Shown piece by piece: positions 18,983-28,348 of a DNA stretch of 64,000 nucleotides. The stretch lies in NCBI RefSeq assembly GCF_019933155.2, contig NZ_CP082944.1, positions 1,490,001 to 1,554,000 on the forward strand, in the 5' to 3' direction. The notes beneath the pieces were generated by a model that was given only the letters and a program-made list of their open reading frames with translations, did no database searches and was not told the origin of the DNA. Positions within the stretch are counted from its first letter, which is position 1. Each line of letters opens with the position of its first letter. The stretch is from Metabacillus dongyingensis (GTDB taxonomy: Bacteria > Bacillota > Bacilli > Bacillales > Bacillaceae). A program made the position numbers and the translations under genes.

Positions 18983-19975
18983 ATGATAAAAAAAGAAAGA
19001 AAACTCCCCATAATTATTCTCCAATATGAAGCTTTGCTTAGGAGAATTCCCGCAAATCATCCCAAGCGTCCTCACATCCTTGAGGAATTGGCAAAAAGCA
19101 AGGCAGGTTTCAACGGAGAGAAGTCTTTGGATTATCAATTATCAAGTATTGATCAAAAAAAGTATCACATATTCCACGATCTCCGTCTTTCCTCCGAAGA
19201 CCGCAATTTTCAGATTGATTCACTGATTGCCTCAAAGAATCTTTTCATTGTATTAGAAGTTAAAAACCTTTCCGGCACCCTCTATTTTGATGAAAAATTC
19301 AGTCAGCTCATTCGGACAAAAAACGGCGAAGAAACAGGTTTTGCAGACCCTTATTTGCAAGTCGGCCGTCAAGAAGCCCTTCTGAAAAATTTCATCCTCC
19401 AGCATAAAATCACGTGCGCTCCAATTAAAGGTTTCATTGTCATCAGCAATCCATCAACTATTATTAAACCCACGTCCAAAATGATTAGAAATGGCACCAA
19501 AATTATTCATAGTGCTGCGCTTCCGCTTGAATTGAAAAACCTCGAGACCAATCATCAAACTCCCATACTATCTGATAAGGAATTGAAAAAGCTTTCCAGT
19601 ATTCTTATGAAGAAAAATATTCTTTTGATCAGAGAAATTTTGACCAAATTCAAGATTAAAGAATCTGATCTTATTAAGGGAGTTTATTGTACGAAATGCA
19701 TGCAGCTGCCCATAAGTAGAGTCCATTACTCGTGGGTTTGTCCAAAGTGCAGCGGTACCTCACGCAAAGCGTACGTCCATTCATTAATTGATTATGCTCT
19801 TTTGATTTCTTCAGACATTTCTAATAAACAGATGCGAGAATTTTTACAAATCTCTTCAGATACATCTGCTTTAAACTTATTAAGAATCTTGAATATTGAT
19901 CACTCCGGAGAAACCAAGGGAAGACGATATCATTTGACCTCGCTGATTGAACGATACAGGGATGGTTTGTTGTAG
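18983..19975 (+). CDS. NERD-domain (nuclease-related) protein with C-terminal zinc ribbon
   Basis: 330 residues. Residues about 35-160 form a NERD domain: GFNGEKSLDYQL, then FHDLRL and NFQIDSLI, with the nuclease-like FIVLEVKNLSGT (E-x-K). A C-x-x-C pair at YCTKC (about 234) and another at WVCPKC form a zinc ribbon. Many Bacillus genomes carry such proteins; the NERD fold suggests DNA processing but no substrate is established. GAAAGGAG precedes the ATG. It is a single gene, followed by a long non-coding repeat block. Confidence 0.85.
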   Translation: MIKKERKLPIIILQYEALLRRIPANHPKRPHILEELAKSKAGFNGEKSLDYQLSSIDQKKYHIFHDLRLSSEDRNFQIDSLIASKNLFIVLEVKNLSGTLYFDEKFSQLIRTKNGEETGFADPYLQVGRQEALLKNFILQHKITCAPIKGFIVISNPSTIIKPTSKMIRNGTKIIHSAALPLELKNLETNHQTPILSDKELKKLSSILMKKNILLIREILTKFKIKESDLIKGVYCTKCMQLPISRVHYSWVCPKCSGTSRKAYVHSLIDYALLISSDISNKQMREFLQISSDTSALNLLRILNIDHSGETKGRRYHLTSLIERYRDGLL

Positions 19976-20003
19976 GCATGTAGAGAAGCTGTTTACAATT
20001 AAA

Positions 20004-20735
20004 CGGAATTATTTTCAAAAGTCTCGGGAAAAAACCGCAAAGTCTAGGAATTCCTTCAAAAAGTCTTGGAAAAAAGGTTCAAAGTCTCGGAATTAAAAGA
20101 AATGGTCACTCTAGTGTCGAGGAGGAATAGTCTTTTTCTAGAAAAGATCACTTTAAACAGTAAATGAGCACCAATTGGAGAGGGGACTGCGCTAAAAATA
20201 GCCTACATGCTTTCGATTAGCCAATTTTTGATGTGCCGTTCACATTTATACGGAATTATTTTCAAAAGTCTCGGAAAAAAACCGCAAAGTCTAGGAATTC
20301 TTTCAAAAAGTCTTGGAAAAAAGGTTCAAAGTCTTGGAATTAAAAGAAATGGTCACTCTAGTGTCGAGGAGAAATAGTCTTTTTCTAGAAAAGATCACTT
20401 TAAACAGTAAATAAGCACCAATTGAAGAGGGGACCACGCTAAAAATAGCCTACATGCTTTCGATTAGCCAATTTTTGATGGGCGTTCACATTTATACGGA
20501 ATTATTTACTAAAGTCTCGGAAAAAACCCGCAAAGTCTAGGAATTCATTCAAAAAGTCTTGGAATAAAGGTTGAAAGTCTCGGAATTAATAGAAATGCTC
20601 ATTCTGGTGTCCAGGAGAAATAGTCTTTTTCTAGAAAAAGATCACTTTATACAGTAAACGGGCGCTAATTTGAGAGTTGCCGCGCTAGAAATAGCCTGCC
20701 TACTTGCAAATAGCAGAATTTAAAGTGGCGTTCAA
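20004..20735. repeat. Three tandem 247-bp repeats with an internal 21-nt-phased motif
   Basis: Copies start at 20004, 20251 and 20497 (each at CGGAATTATT), so the unit is 246-247 bp; the third is more diverged and ends near 20735. Each copy contains AGTCTNGG four times: 20020, 20041, 20062, 20083; 20267, 20288, 20309, 20330; 20513, 20534, 20555, 20576. The spacing is exactly 21 nt in every case. The second half of each unit has TAGTCTTTTTCTAGAAAAGATCA and a GCTAAAAATAGCC hairpin-like piece. No convincing coding frame crosses it. Confidence 0.9.
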
Positions 20736-20775
20736 AAGGGAGAACCAGGCCAACAGCCGGGTTCTCCCTTAATAT
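20736..20775. terminator. Strong hairpin between the repeat block and pulA
   Basis: AAGGGAGAACC at 20736-20746 pairs with GGTTCTCCCTT at 20760-20770, with an inner GGC/GCC pair. AT-rich bases follow. It insulates pulA from upstream transcription. Confidence 0.75.
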
Positions 20776-20803
20776 ATATTTTGTAGAATTTTCAAAATTA
20801 TTA

Positions 20804-20865
20804 TTGACACAAAGCATATTTTTCCTTTTAATTATAAATGTAAACGCTTTATGAAATCGTTTGCA
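20804..20865 (+). promoter_or_regulatory. pulA promoter with tandem cre/LacI-family operators
   Basis: TTGACA at 20804-20809 has a TTTAAT 17 bp downstream. Two half-conserved catabolite-type operators follow back to back: TGTAAACGCTTTAT at 20839-20852 and TGAAATCGTTTGCA at 20852-20865. Each deviates from the cre consensus TGWAANCGNTNWCA at one or two positions. CcpA or a MalR-like LacI regulator is expected to act here. Confidence 0.6.
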
Positions 20866-20951
20866 CACCGTGCAAGAACTATCCGCGTACACACTTTCTT
20901 ACCAGTTTCAAAGTTTCATTTAGTACAAGCTAATAATAGGGAGGTTGAAAG

Positions 20952-23753
20952 ATGCCAAGATTATTGAAAAGTGCACTTGTTTTTATTTTATTTATTTCAA
21001 TGGTAATTCCAGCATTACAGCTGCCAGAAGCAAACGCAGCTGAAAAGGACCCTGATCTGCCTGAAAATACGGTCAGAATTCACTATGTTAAGGACGATAA
21101 AAACTACAAAGATCTTGGATTGTGGTTATGGGAGGATGTAGCGGAAGCGCCAAAAGAGTGGCCTAAAGATGCTGTGCCGTTTACTGAAGAGCAAACCGAC
21201 GAGCATGGACGCTACATCGATGTGAAAGTGAAAGAAGGCGCGAAGAAACTTGGTTTCCTTGTTGTCAATCGCGTGACTGGCGAGAAAACAGGCGGAGACA
21301 AAGTTTTCACGATGCTTGAGGACTACAATCACCTCTGGATTAAAAATGCAGATGACACGGTTTACACATCATCTGAATGGGAAAATCCGATTGGTATAGT
21401 CAGTGCAGAAATTGTTTCAAAACAAAAGCTTCTGATTGGATTGACAAGAACAGAAGGGTTAACGGAAGAGGAACTGTTTTCTTCTATAAAAATTCAGGAT
21501 GAAAACGGCACAGATATTCCAGTTGAAAGTGTGAAAATAATATCCGGTTCTACAGTGGAAGTAAGTACTTCTGCTGAACTGACGAATGATTCTTACACCG
21601 TTACATACGGCGGTAAATCAATTACGGCAACTAAAGGCTGGAGAATGATTGATGAGCTTTATTCGTATGATGGCGATGATCTGGGAGCTGTCTATCAATC
21701 TGGCAAAGCAGTGCTGAAACTATGGGCACCTAAAGCAAGCAAGGTTACAGCGGTTTTTTATGATAAAAAGAATGCAGCAAAAGAGATTGGCAGGCTCAAT
21801 TTAGCTATGGGAGAAAAAGGAGTCTGGTCAGTTGAAGCGAAGCCAAAGAATCTTGGAATCTCTGATTTAAAAGGATACTATTATCAATACGAAGTAACAA
21901 ATGGCGGGGAAACAAAGAAAGTTCTCGACCCTTATGCAAAATCTATGGCTCCTTTCACTGTAAATACAAAAGGTGAAGCAGGTCCAGATGGTGATATGGT
22001 GGGGAAAGCAGCCATTGTTGACCTTGCAAAAACAAATCCGAAGGGACTTGATTTTGCGAAGATTGACGGCTATGAAAAAAGAGAGGATGCTGTAATCTGG
22101 GAAGTGCACGTCAGAGATTTTACATCAGATCCTTCCATTAAAGAAGATTTAAAATCTGACTGGGGTACGTATGACGCGTTTAAAGATAAGCTTGAATATA
22201 TCAAATCTCTTGGTGTGACTCACGTTCAATTGTTGCCGGTGATGGCCTGGTATTATGGCGATGAAACGAATATGAGAGAACGCGAGCTTGAGTATTCTGC
22301 GGCAAACAATGAATATAACTGGGGCTATGATCCTCACAGTTATTTTTCACCCGACGGAGCTTATTCAATGAATCCGAAAGATCCTGAGCTTAGAATCAAA
22401 GAATTAAAGGGGCTCATTGATGCGGTGCATGATTCAGGAATGGGTGTTGTGCTTGATGTTGTGTATACCCATATGGCAAAATCAAGCATGCTGAATGATA
22501 TTGTCCCGAACTACTATGCTTTCCAGGATGCTAATGGAAACTTTATCGGCGGATTCGGAAACAACCTTGCAACAAACCACGTTATGGCTGAAAAGCTGAT
22601 GGTTGATTCCGTTAAATATTGGTTTGAAGAATACAAAATTGACGGCATGCGTTTTGATATGATGGGTGATGCTACGTATGATTCCATTCAGAATGCCTAC
22701 AATGCTGCTGCAGAAATTAATGAAAATGCCTTATTCATCGGCGAAGGCTGGAGAACGTTCGGCGGCCATCTTTCAGATCCATCTCTTGCAGGCAAGGGTG
22801 CCGATCAGGACTGGATGAACAAAACAGATGATGTCGGAGTTTTCTCAGATGAAATCCGCAATGAACTGAAGTCTGGTTTCGGATCAGAAGGAGAACCGCG
22901 ATTCCTGACAGGCGGAGCAAGAAGCCTTGATCTTATTATGAAAAATATTAAAGGGCAGCCTACCAATACTGCCGCAGATGATTCTGGTGATATGGTTCAG
23001 TATATTGAAGCGCATGACAACCTGCCATTGTATGATGTCATCGCTCAATCAATCAAGAAAGATCCGGCCATTCCTGCAAACAATGAAGAAATTCATGACA
23101 GAATCCGTTTAGGAAACTCCATGATTCTCACTTCGCAGGGCACAGCCTTCCTGCATGCTGGCCAGGAATATGGAAGAACAAAACAGTGGCTTGGAGAAGG
23201 AGTGCCTGAACAGAAATTCCACGCTCTTCAAGATGATTCTGGAAAAGTGTTTGGCTATTTCATTCACGATTCATACGATTCATCAGATGCCATCAATAAA
23301 TTCGACTGGAAAAAGGCCACAGATGATAGGGCGTATCCAATCAATAACACGACTCGCGAATACACGGCAGGTCTAATTGAACTGAGAAAATCAACAGATG
23401 CTTTCAGGTTAGGAAGCAAGGAGTTAGTTGATTCCAATGTTACGATGATTGATGCTCCTGAAATGAATGATTCAGATTTAGTCATCGGCTATAAAAACGT
23501 ATCTTCCAATGGAAAAGAAGCTTACTCTGTATTTGTAAATGCAGATACGAAAGCAAGAACGCTTACTCTTTCCGAGGATTTAAGAAAAGGCGTAATTGTA
23601 GTCGATAATGACGAAGCAGGCGCAAAAAAAGTTAAAAAAGCATCCGGATTTAAGCTGAAAAAAAATTCCATTACAATCGAACCTTTAACGACGGTTGTCA
23701 TAAAAGTAAGCAATAAAAAACCGGTTGGCCCTAAACATCCATCTTGCCGTTAA
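20952..23753 (+). CDS. pulA: Secreted type I pullulanase (GH13)
   Basis: 933 residues. A signal peptide (KSALVFILFISMVIPAL, cleavage after ANA near 30) directs secretion. Residues about 40-115 form a pullulanase-associated starch-binding domain (PUD), then a CBM48-like region, then the GH13 barrel. The type I signature YNWGYDP is near 455, catalytic Asp in GMRFD near 569, Glu in GEGW near 598 and Asp in EAHDN near 689. It cleaves alpha-1,6 links of pullulan and branched starch. GGGAGGTTG precedes the ATG. The C-terminus ends in an unusual KKPVGPKHPSCR; I cannot tell whether a longer tail was lost. Confidence 0.92.
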   Translation: MPRLLKSALVFILFISMVIPALQLPEANAAEKDPDLPENTVRIHYVKDDKNYKDLGLWLWEDVAEAPKEWPKDAVPFTEEQTDEHGRYIDVKVKEGAKKLGFLVVNRVTGEKTGGDKVFTMLEDYNHLWIKNADDTVYTSSEWENPIGIVSAEIVSKQKLLIGLTRTEGLTEEELFSSIKIQDENGTDIPVESVKIISGSTVEVSTSAELTNDSYTVTYGGKSITATKGWRMIDELYSYDGDDLGAVYQSGKAVLKLWAPKASKVTAVFYDKKNAAKEIGRLNLAMGEKGVWSVEAKPKNLGISDLKGYYYQYEVTNGGETKKVLDPYAKSMAPFTVNTKGEAGPDGDMVGKAAIVDLAKTNPKGLDFAKIDGYEKREDAVIWEVHVRDFTSDPSIKEDLKSDWGTYDAFKDKLEYIKSLGVTHVQLLPVMAWYYGDETNMRERELEYSAANNEYNWGYDPHSYFSPDGAYSMNPKDPELRIKELKGLIDAVHDSGMGVVLDVVYTHMAKSSMLNDIVPNYYAFQDANGNFIGGFGNNLATNHVMAEKLMVDSVKYWFEEYKIDGMRFDMMGDATYDSIQNAYNAAAEINENALFIGEGWRTFGGHLSDPSLAGKGADQDWMNKTDDVGVFSDEIRNELKSGFGSEGEPRFLTGGARSLDLIMKNIKGQPTNTAADDSGDMVQYIEAHDNLPLYDVIAQSIKKDPAIPANNEEIHDRIRLGNSMILTSQGTAFLHAGQEYGRTKQWLGEGVPEQKFHALQDDSGKVFGYFIHDSYDSSDAINKFDWKKATDDRAYPINNTTREYTAGLIELRKSTDAFRLGSKELVDSNVTMIDAPEMNDSDLVIGYKNVSSNGKEAYSVFVNADTKARTLTLSEDLRKGVIVVDNDEAGAKKVKKASGFKLKKNSITIEPLTTVVIKVSNKKPVGPKHPSCR

Positions 23754-23813
23754 CCGCGTAGATGCTACGATCGGCTTGGTGGCTTGCTAAGATATATATA
23801 AGATAATAAAAGA

Positions 23814-23842
23814 CCAAATGGCCAAGCCATTTGGCCTTTTTA
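23814..23842. terminator. Bidirectional terminator between pulA and yozQ
   Basis: CCAAATGGC at 23814-23822 and GCCATTTGG at 23826-23834 form a 9-bp stem. CCTTTTTAT follows on the plus strand and TCTTTTATTAT on the minus strand. Confidence 0.85.
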
Positions 23843-23843
23843 T

Positions 23844-24014
23844 TTATTCATCCCCTTTAACTTGCTGGTCAATGGTTCCCTCGTAATAATCATCACTGAC
23901 TTGCTCATGAGTCTCGGCCAGTCCTTTTTCCAATTGTGTTTCACCTTCATAATTAGAAACATCAAATTGTTTTCCTGCAATTTCTGATGATTGTGTGTTT
24001 TTCTTTTTCATCAT
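23844..24014 (-). CDS. yozQ: YozQ-like small protein (DUF4025)
   Basis: A 56-residue acidic protein, MMKKKNTQSSEIAGKQFDVS at the start, with a later YEGETQLEKGLAETHEQVSDDYY-like region. This is the pattern of the Bacillus YozQ/DUF4025 family, whose function is unknown. GAGGTG lies 5 bp before the first of two adjacent ATG codons. It converges on pulA and shares its terminator. Confidence 0.7.
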   Translation of the reverse strand: MMKKKNTQSSEIAGKQFDVSNYEGETQLEKGLAETHEQVSDDYYEGTIDQQVKGDE

Positions 24015-24169
24015 TCATGCACCTCATTCATGTGTATTTATTTATAGAATGCTCTTATGTCAGTAAAACATTCCAAATCATTAAAATAGCCGGTTTGTAC
24101 ATACTTAAGAGTACGAGGAAAATACTAAGAAAGGTCTGATCTAATCCTAACAAGCAGGAGGTCAAAGAT

Positions 24170-25414
24170 TTGGGTGCATCCATGGTCAGTGAGGAGAACA
24201 AACTAAGCAAGTGGTGCATAGTAAGTATGGCTTCTATTCCACTCGTTATGACACTCGGCAATTCAATGCTTATCCCTGTTTTGCCGATTTTTGAAAAAGA
24301 GGTTGGGATTACTCCTTTTCAGTCAAGTATGGTAATTACCAGTTATTCGATTGCGTCCATTATCCTTATCCCATTTGCAGGATACTTATCTGATCGAATT
24401 GGAAGAAAAGCAGTGATATTACCCAGTCTGTTTATTGCTCTCATCGGCGGATTAGTGGCAGGATTTGCTTCTTGGAAGTTAAGTGATCCATATACAATGA
24501 TCATTCTTGGGCGTATTCTTCAGGGGATAGGAGCAGCAGGTGCCTCTCCCATCATCCTGCCTTTAGTTGGGGATTTGTATAAAAACGATGATGAAAAGGC
24601 AAGTTCATGCCTGGGTGTAGTGGAAACATCCAATACATTTGGAAAAGTGCTCAGTCCAATTATCGGATCATTATTCGCTTCCATACTATGGTTTGTTCCG
24701 TTTTTTTCCATTTCTTTTTTTAGTTTAATTTCCATTCTTCTTGTTTTCTTTTTTATAAAGGTTCCTAAAAGGAAAGAAAAACCGGCTGCTTTTAAAGAAT
24801 TTCTTTCAAAAACAAAAAAGACCTTTCATCAAGAGGGAAAATGGCTCTACCTTTTGTTCGCCCTTGGAGCATTTGTTATGCTTATTTTATTCGCTGTATT
24901 ATTCTTCTTATCAAACCATCTTGAAAAAGTATATTTACTAAAAGGAATCAAAAAAGGATTTTTGTTAGCCATTCCCCTTATGGTTTTATGCACTTCAGCA
25001 TTTATAACAGGTAAATGTATAAAGGGTGATATGAAAATAATGAGAATCATCACGATTTTCTGCCTTTTAATTTTATCTTTAAGTGTTCCGTTTATAGGCT
25101 ACGTTAAAAATGATTTTTTTTGGCTTTTTTTTGTTACCAGTATCATTGGTATGGCTATTGGGGCCATGCTTCCTACCTTGGATGCAATTGTAACAGAAAA
25201 TATCGAGAAGGAAGAACGGGGCACGATTACCTCATTTTACAGTTCTGCAAGGTTCATCGGTGTTGCCTTAGGACCGCCAATTATGACTGCGGTGACAAAA
25301 AATTATTTGAACCTGAGTTTTATAACAGCTGGTATTACAGGCATTCTCCTGTTGTGGTTGGTGATAAAAAATTTCAAAGCAAAGCCTGAAAAAAGGAAAA
25401 TGATTTACTTTTGA
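24170..25414 (+). CDS. MFS transporter, DHA1-type drug exporter
   Basis: 414 residues with 12 predicted membrane helices. The MFS signature loop GYLSDRIGRKAVIL lies between helices 2 and 3, and motif C-like GRILQGIGAAGASPIILPL in helix 5 points to a proton-coupled drug/metabolite exporter. Substrate unknown. The TTG start at 24170 is supported by AGGAGGTC 8 bp upstream. Single gene with its own terminator. Confidence 0.85.
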   Translation: MGASMVSEENKLSKWCIVSMASIPLVMTLGNSMLIPVLPIFEKEVGITPFQSSMVITSYSIASIILIPFAGYLSDRIGRKAVILPSLFIALIGGLVAGFASWKLSDPYTMIILGRILQGIGAAGASPIILPLVGDLYKNDDEKASSCLGVVETSNTFGKVLSPIIGSLFASILWFVPFFSISFFSLISILLVFFFIKVPKRKEKPAAFKEFLSKTKKTFHQEGKWLYLLFALGAFVMLILFAVLFFLSNHLEKVYLLKGIKKGFLLAIPLMVLCTSAFITGKCIKGDMKIMRIITIFCLLILSLSVPFIGYVKNDFFWLFFVTSIIGMAIGAMLPTLDAIVTENIEKEERGTITSFYSSARFIGVALGPPIMTAVTKNYLNLSFITAGITGILLLWLVIKNFKAKPEKRKMIYF

Positions 25415-25415
25415 C

Positions 25416-25450
25416 TTGCATCTGGTTAAATGCCGGATGCAATTTATTTT
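25416..25450 (+). terminator. Terminator of the MFS gene
   Basis: TTGCATCTGG at 25416-25425 pairs with CCGGATGCAA at 25433-25442 (one G-T), followed by TTTATTTT. Confidence 0.85.
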
Positions 25451-25454
25451 CAAG

Positions 25455-25488
25455 TAAAAAAGAAAGAACTCGAAATAGAGTTCTTTCT
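25455..25488 (-). terminator. Terminator of the permease-gvpU operon
   Basis: AGAAAGAACTC at 25461-25471 pairs with GAGTTCTTTCT at 25478-25488. On the minus strand it is followed by TTTTTTACTT. Confidence 0.85.
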
Positions 25489-25492
25489 GCAC

Positions 25493-25909
25493 TTAAATCA
25501 GTGAATCAAATGAAAACGAGTCAATGGATGAAATTTTTCCTCTCCACCAGGACGCAGAAGCAGTCATTGCCGGCTGATTATATTTTGCGTTTTTCAGGTG
25601 AATATAGGTTGCGGCAGCTTCCTCATCGTCTTTTTTATCCCCTTGTTCCTGCTTTTGTTTTAAGTATTCATCTCTTAAGTCACCAAATCGTTTGGCAATA
25701 ATCTTGGACATTGTATCGTCTTTTAAATGAAGGGAGGATTCCGTAATCCCGTCATAATAAGCTCTGGAACCAATTAATATGCCTGTAACGATGGCTCCCT
25801 GAATGTTCAGGGTAATCGCTACTTCTATGCCGTCATTTTCGGCAAGGGACAGGAACATCAGCAAGACTGCATCTTCTGTAGGAGTCTGTTCTTTTTTTGA
25901 ATTCCCCAT
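25493..25909 (-). CDS. gvpU: GvpU-like gas vesicle accessory protein (solitary)
   Basis: 138 residues. The blocks EVAITLNIQGAIVTGILI, SRAYYDGITE, YIHLKNAKY and WWRGKISSIDSF match GvpU of Bacillus megaterium, an accessory factor linked to gas vesicle clustering. No other gvp gene is present in the window, so its role here is probably different. ATG at 25909 is chosen with GGAG 8 bp upstream; the GTG at 25918 overlaps that site. It lies 12 bp downstream of the permease gene and is likely co-transcribed with it. Confidence 0.75.
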   Translation of the reverse strand: MGNSKKEQTPTEDAVLLMFLSLAENDGIEVAITLNIQGAIVTGILIGSRAYYDGITESSLHLKDDTMSKIIAKRFGDLRDEYLKQKQEQGDKKDDEEAAATYIHLKNAKYNQPAMTASASWWRGKISSIDSFSFDSLI

Positions 25910-25921
25910 TTTAGTCACTCC

Positions 25922-27286
25922 TTAATAATATCTAATTTTTATTTTTTCTTGTTTCCAATATTTTTTCATCTTTAAGCAAATTAAAAAGATAATGAGCACA
26001 AATAACAGACTAATGTAAAAACCTGGTCTGACGGCCTTGTCCATTAACGTTCCGCTTACAGCAGCAAAAATCAATACAATTCCAAGATATGAAGATAGTT
26101 TAGTGATCCACTTCGTTTTCAGCAGTTTTAAGGAAGATATAATAATGAAAAACCAATTGTACAGAAGAAGTATTCCTGCTGCAGTGGTTATATACTCGTA
26201 TATTTTTCCAGGCAGAATTAAGGCTGTTATGATGGATGCAACAAGACCTATTGATGCTAATGCAAGGGAAGGGACAGGAAGCTGTTTGAATCTCTTGCTT
26301 TTTTTAGAAAAAAGGGCTGGAGCATCTCCATCTTTGGACAACGTAACAAGAAGGTTCGTTACACCGAAAAGGGAAGCAGTCATAGTAGAAAATCCAGCGA
26401 TAATAATCGCTGCATTAAATACATGTGGAAAAAACACAAGGTTATATCCAGTTAATGCCGTTACAAATGGGCTTTCTTTTTCATGAAAAGAATCAGAGGA
26501 CACCAACAATACTGCAAGTGCCAAAGAAATGACATAAACGGCGGTCAGACAGAAGAGCATCACCTTTCCAGCCTTTGGCGCATCTTCCTTCTTTTTAAGC
26601 TGTATGGCCATAAGACCAATTACTTCAATTCCTCCATAGGCATAAAAAGCATATGTCAATGAAGCCCAAAATCCTTTCCATCCATCCTTGAAAAGATCAA
26701 ATGCTCCAGCAAACACTTCCGGTTTTTGGGGGCCTTTTATGAATCCCATAAGTGCCAGAACTGCCAGAATAATAAACATGATTATCGCAGCAAACTTTAA
26801 TATGGCAAGAAGGTTTTCTGTCTTATCGAACCCTTTGGTGCCTGTAATAACAACCAGGATGGAAAGAATCGCATAGCAAACGGCAAAAATCCATAAAGCT
26901 ATATTTGGGAACCAAAATTGAGAGAGTATAGACAGGGCAATAAGCTGACTGCCCATAATTAAGATATTGGAGGCCCAGTAATTCCACCCGCAGCTGAATC
27001 CTGCCCATTTGCCGAATGCTTTCCCTGCATAATAACAGAAGGATCCTTCCTGCGGGTCTTTTGCTGTCATTTTTGCCAGAACATTAAAGACAATATATGT
27101 ACCTATTGATGCCAGGAAAAAAGAAATGACAATGGAGGGACCAGTAATCATAATTCCAATGCTTGATCCAAGGAAATATCCGGTTCCAATGGTGCAGCCG
27201 ACTCCGATTAAAGATAACTGCCACCATTTTAAATCTCCGCTGCTTGAGCTGCTTTTATTAGAACTGCCTGGAGTGCAGCTGCTCAT
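25922..27286 (-). CDS. APC-family amino acid permease
   Basis: 454 residues, about 12 membrane helices. The first helix carries GVGCTIGTGYFLGSS, the G-x-G-x-G substrate-binding stretch of the APC superfamily; KDPQEGSFCYYAGKAFG after helix 2 is typical of bacterial amino acid permeases (YbxG/RocE group). The N-terminus has a Ser/Cys-rich tail. AAGGAGGGG lies before ATG at 27286. First gene of a two-gene operon with the GvpU-like gene. Substrate not predictable. Confidence 0.85.
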   Translation of the reverse strand: MSSCTPGSSNKSSSSSGDLKWWQLSLIGVGCTIGTGYFLGSSIGIMITGPSIVISFFLASIGTYIVFNVLAKMTAKDPQEGSFCYYAGKAFGKWAGFSCGWNYWASNILIMGSQLIALSILSQFWFPNIALWIFAVCYAILSILVVITGTKGFDKTENLLAILKFAAIIMFIILAVLALMGFIKGPQKPEVFAGAFDLFKDGWKGFWASLTYAFYAYGGIEVIGLMAIQLKKKEDAPKAGKVMLFCLTAVYVISLALAVLLVSSDSFHEKESPFVTALTGYNLVFFPHVFNAAIIIAGFSTMTASLFGVTNLLVTLSKDGDAPALFSKKSKRFKQLPVPSLALASIGLVASIITALILPGKIYEYITTAAGILLLYNWFFIIISSLKLLKTKWITKLSSYLGIVLIFAAVSGTLMDKAVRPGFYISLLFVLIIFLICLKMKKYWKQEKIKIRYY

Positions 27287-27407
27287 GTAACCCCTCCTTC
27301 ACAGTTTTATTGTTCGATTTAAAGTCATTGAATATGTATTTTAATTTGGAAGGGATATATGTATTTTTTCCGTTAAGCTTAAGCGAGCTTTTAGTTCTTT
27401 TACAAAT

Positions 27408-27436
27408 TAAAACAAGCCAGAATTCTGGCTTGTTAA
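27408..27436 (-). terminator. Terminator of the manganese catalase gene
   Basis: A perfect 24-bp palindrome, AACAAGCCAGAA with its exact complement, at 27411-27434, followed on the minus strand by TTTAATTTG. Confidence 0.8.
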
Positions 27437-27463
27437 GGAAGGAAAAATAAAAGTGTCTTATTA

Positions 27464-28303
27464 TTAATTTTTTACTAGGTGTTTTCCTAAATCATGATGC
27501 AAATGATCGGCAGGTATTTTAGGTTTCGGCACTTGTCCTTTAGGTTCAGGATCGGAAACATACACAAAATCACCGGTTCCATCGGGAGCGCTGCCATTAG
27601 CCCATGGGCCCTTGCCTGATTCTTCTCCTTCTGATAAGCTCCAGAATTTGTATGCTTCTTCCTGGGACTCTAATTCTGCTTCAGGAGGGAACGAAGCAGG
27701 TACGACGACACCATTCTTTTCTTCTAGTTCCTGAATGGCGGCCATCCACTGATATTGATGATACCGATCACGGGCAAGCATTTTACGGAATGTTGCACGT
27801 ACACCTTCATCTTTTGTCATGTGGTATAACCTGGATACTTGAAGTCTGCCTTGAGTCTCAGCATGCAAGTTAGATCGCATATCAGCCAAGAGATTTCCGC
27901 TTGCCACTATATATGACCCGTTCCATGGTACACCATTAGAGTTTGACGGCAAGCCGCCAAGACCGCTTACAAGCAGATGCTGCGGATTTATTCCTCCCAT
28001 GATGGCAGCCATTGCAGGATCCTCGGCTGCTTTTGCCTGATCTTCAGGGGAGGCACCATCCAATAATTGACTTATCAATGAGCAAAGCATTTCTACATGA
28101 CCGATTTCTTCTGTTCCAATATCCATCAGCATGTCTTTATATTTCTCTTCACCGCGGCAGTTAAATCCTTGAAAGAGGTACTGCATCATAACGGTCATTT
28201 CTCCAAACTGTCCACCTAATACTTCTTGAATTTGACGGGCCAGCATTGGGTCAGGGTTGTCTACTTTCACTTCAAATTGCAAATTTTTCTGATGTCGGAA
28301 CAT
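27464..28303 (-). CDS. Manganese catalase (dimanganese)
   Basis: 279 residues, matching the family length. Dimanganese ligands are visible as E35, E66, H69, E149 and H182, in the motifs GGQFGEMTVMMQY, TEEIGHVEM, NLHAETQGR and ARDRYHQYQW. It breaks down hydrogen peroxide without heme and in Bacilli is a general-stress or spore-coat protein. A sigma-B promoter lies 46 bp upstream of the ATG. AGGAGGAG precedes the start. Single gene with its own terminator. Confidence 0.93.
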   Translation of the reverse strand: MFRHQKNLQFEVKVDNPDPMLARQIQEVLGGQFGEMTVMMQYLFQGFNCRGEEKYKDMLMDIGTEEIGHVEMLCSLISQLLDGASPEDQAKAAEDPAMAAIMGGINPQHLLVSGLGGLPSNSNGVPWNGSYIVASGNLLADMRSNLHAETQGRLQVSRLYHMTKDEGVRATFRKMLARDRYHQYQWMAAIQELEEKNGVVVPASFPPEAELESQEEAYKFWSLSEGEESGKGPWANGSAPDGTGDFVYVSDPEPKGQVPKPKIPADHLHHDLGKHLVKN

Positions 28304-28348
28304 TTAAATTTCTCCTCCTAATATATTGATTATATTTACAATATCTAC

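Noticed and set aside
20004..20735. A repeat protein gene on the minus strand through the 21-nt array
   Set aside because: The heptad-like reading is interrupted by a stop in each unit and no start or ribosome site is present.
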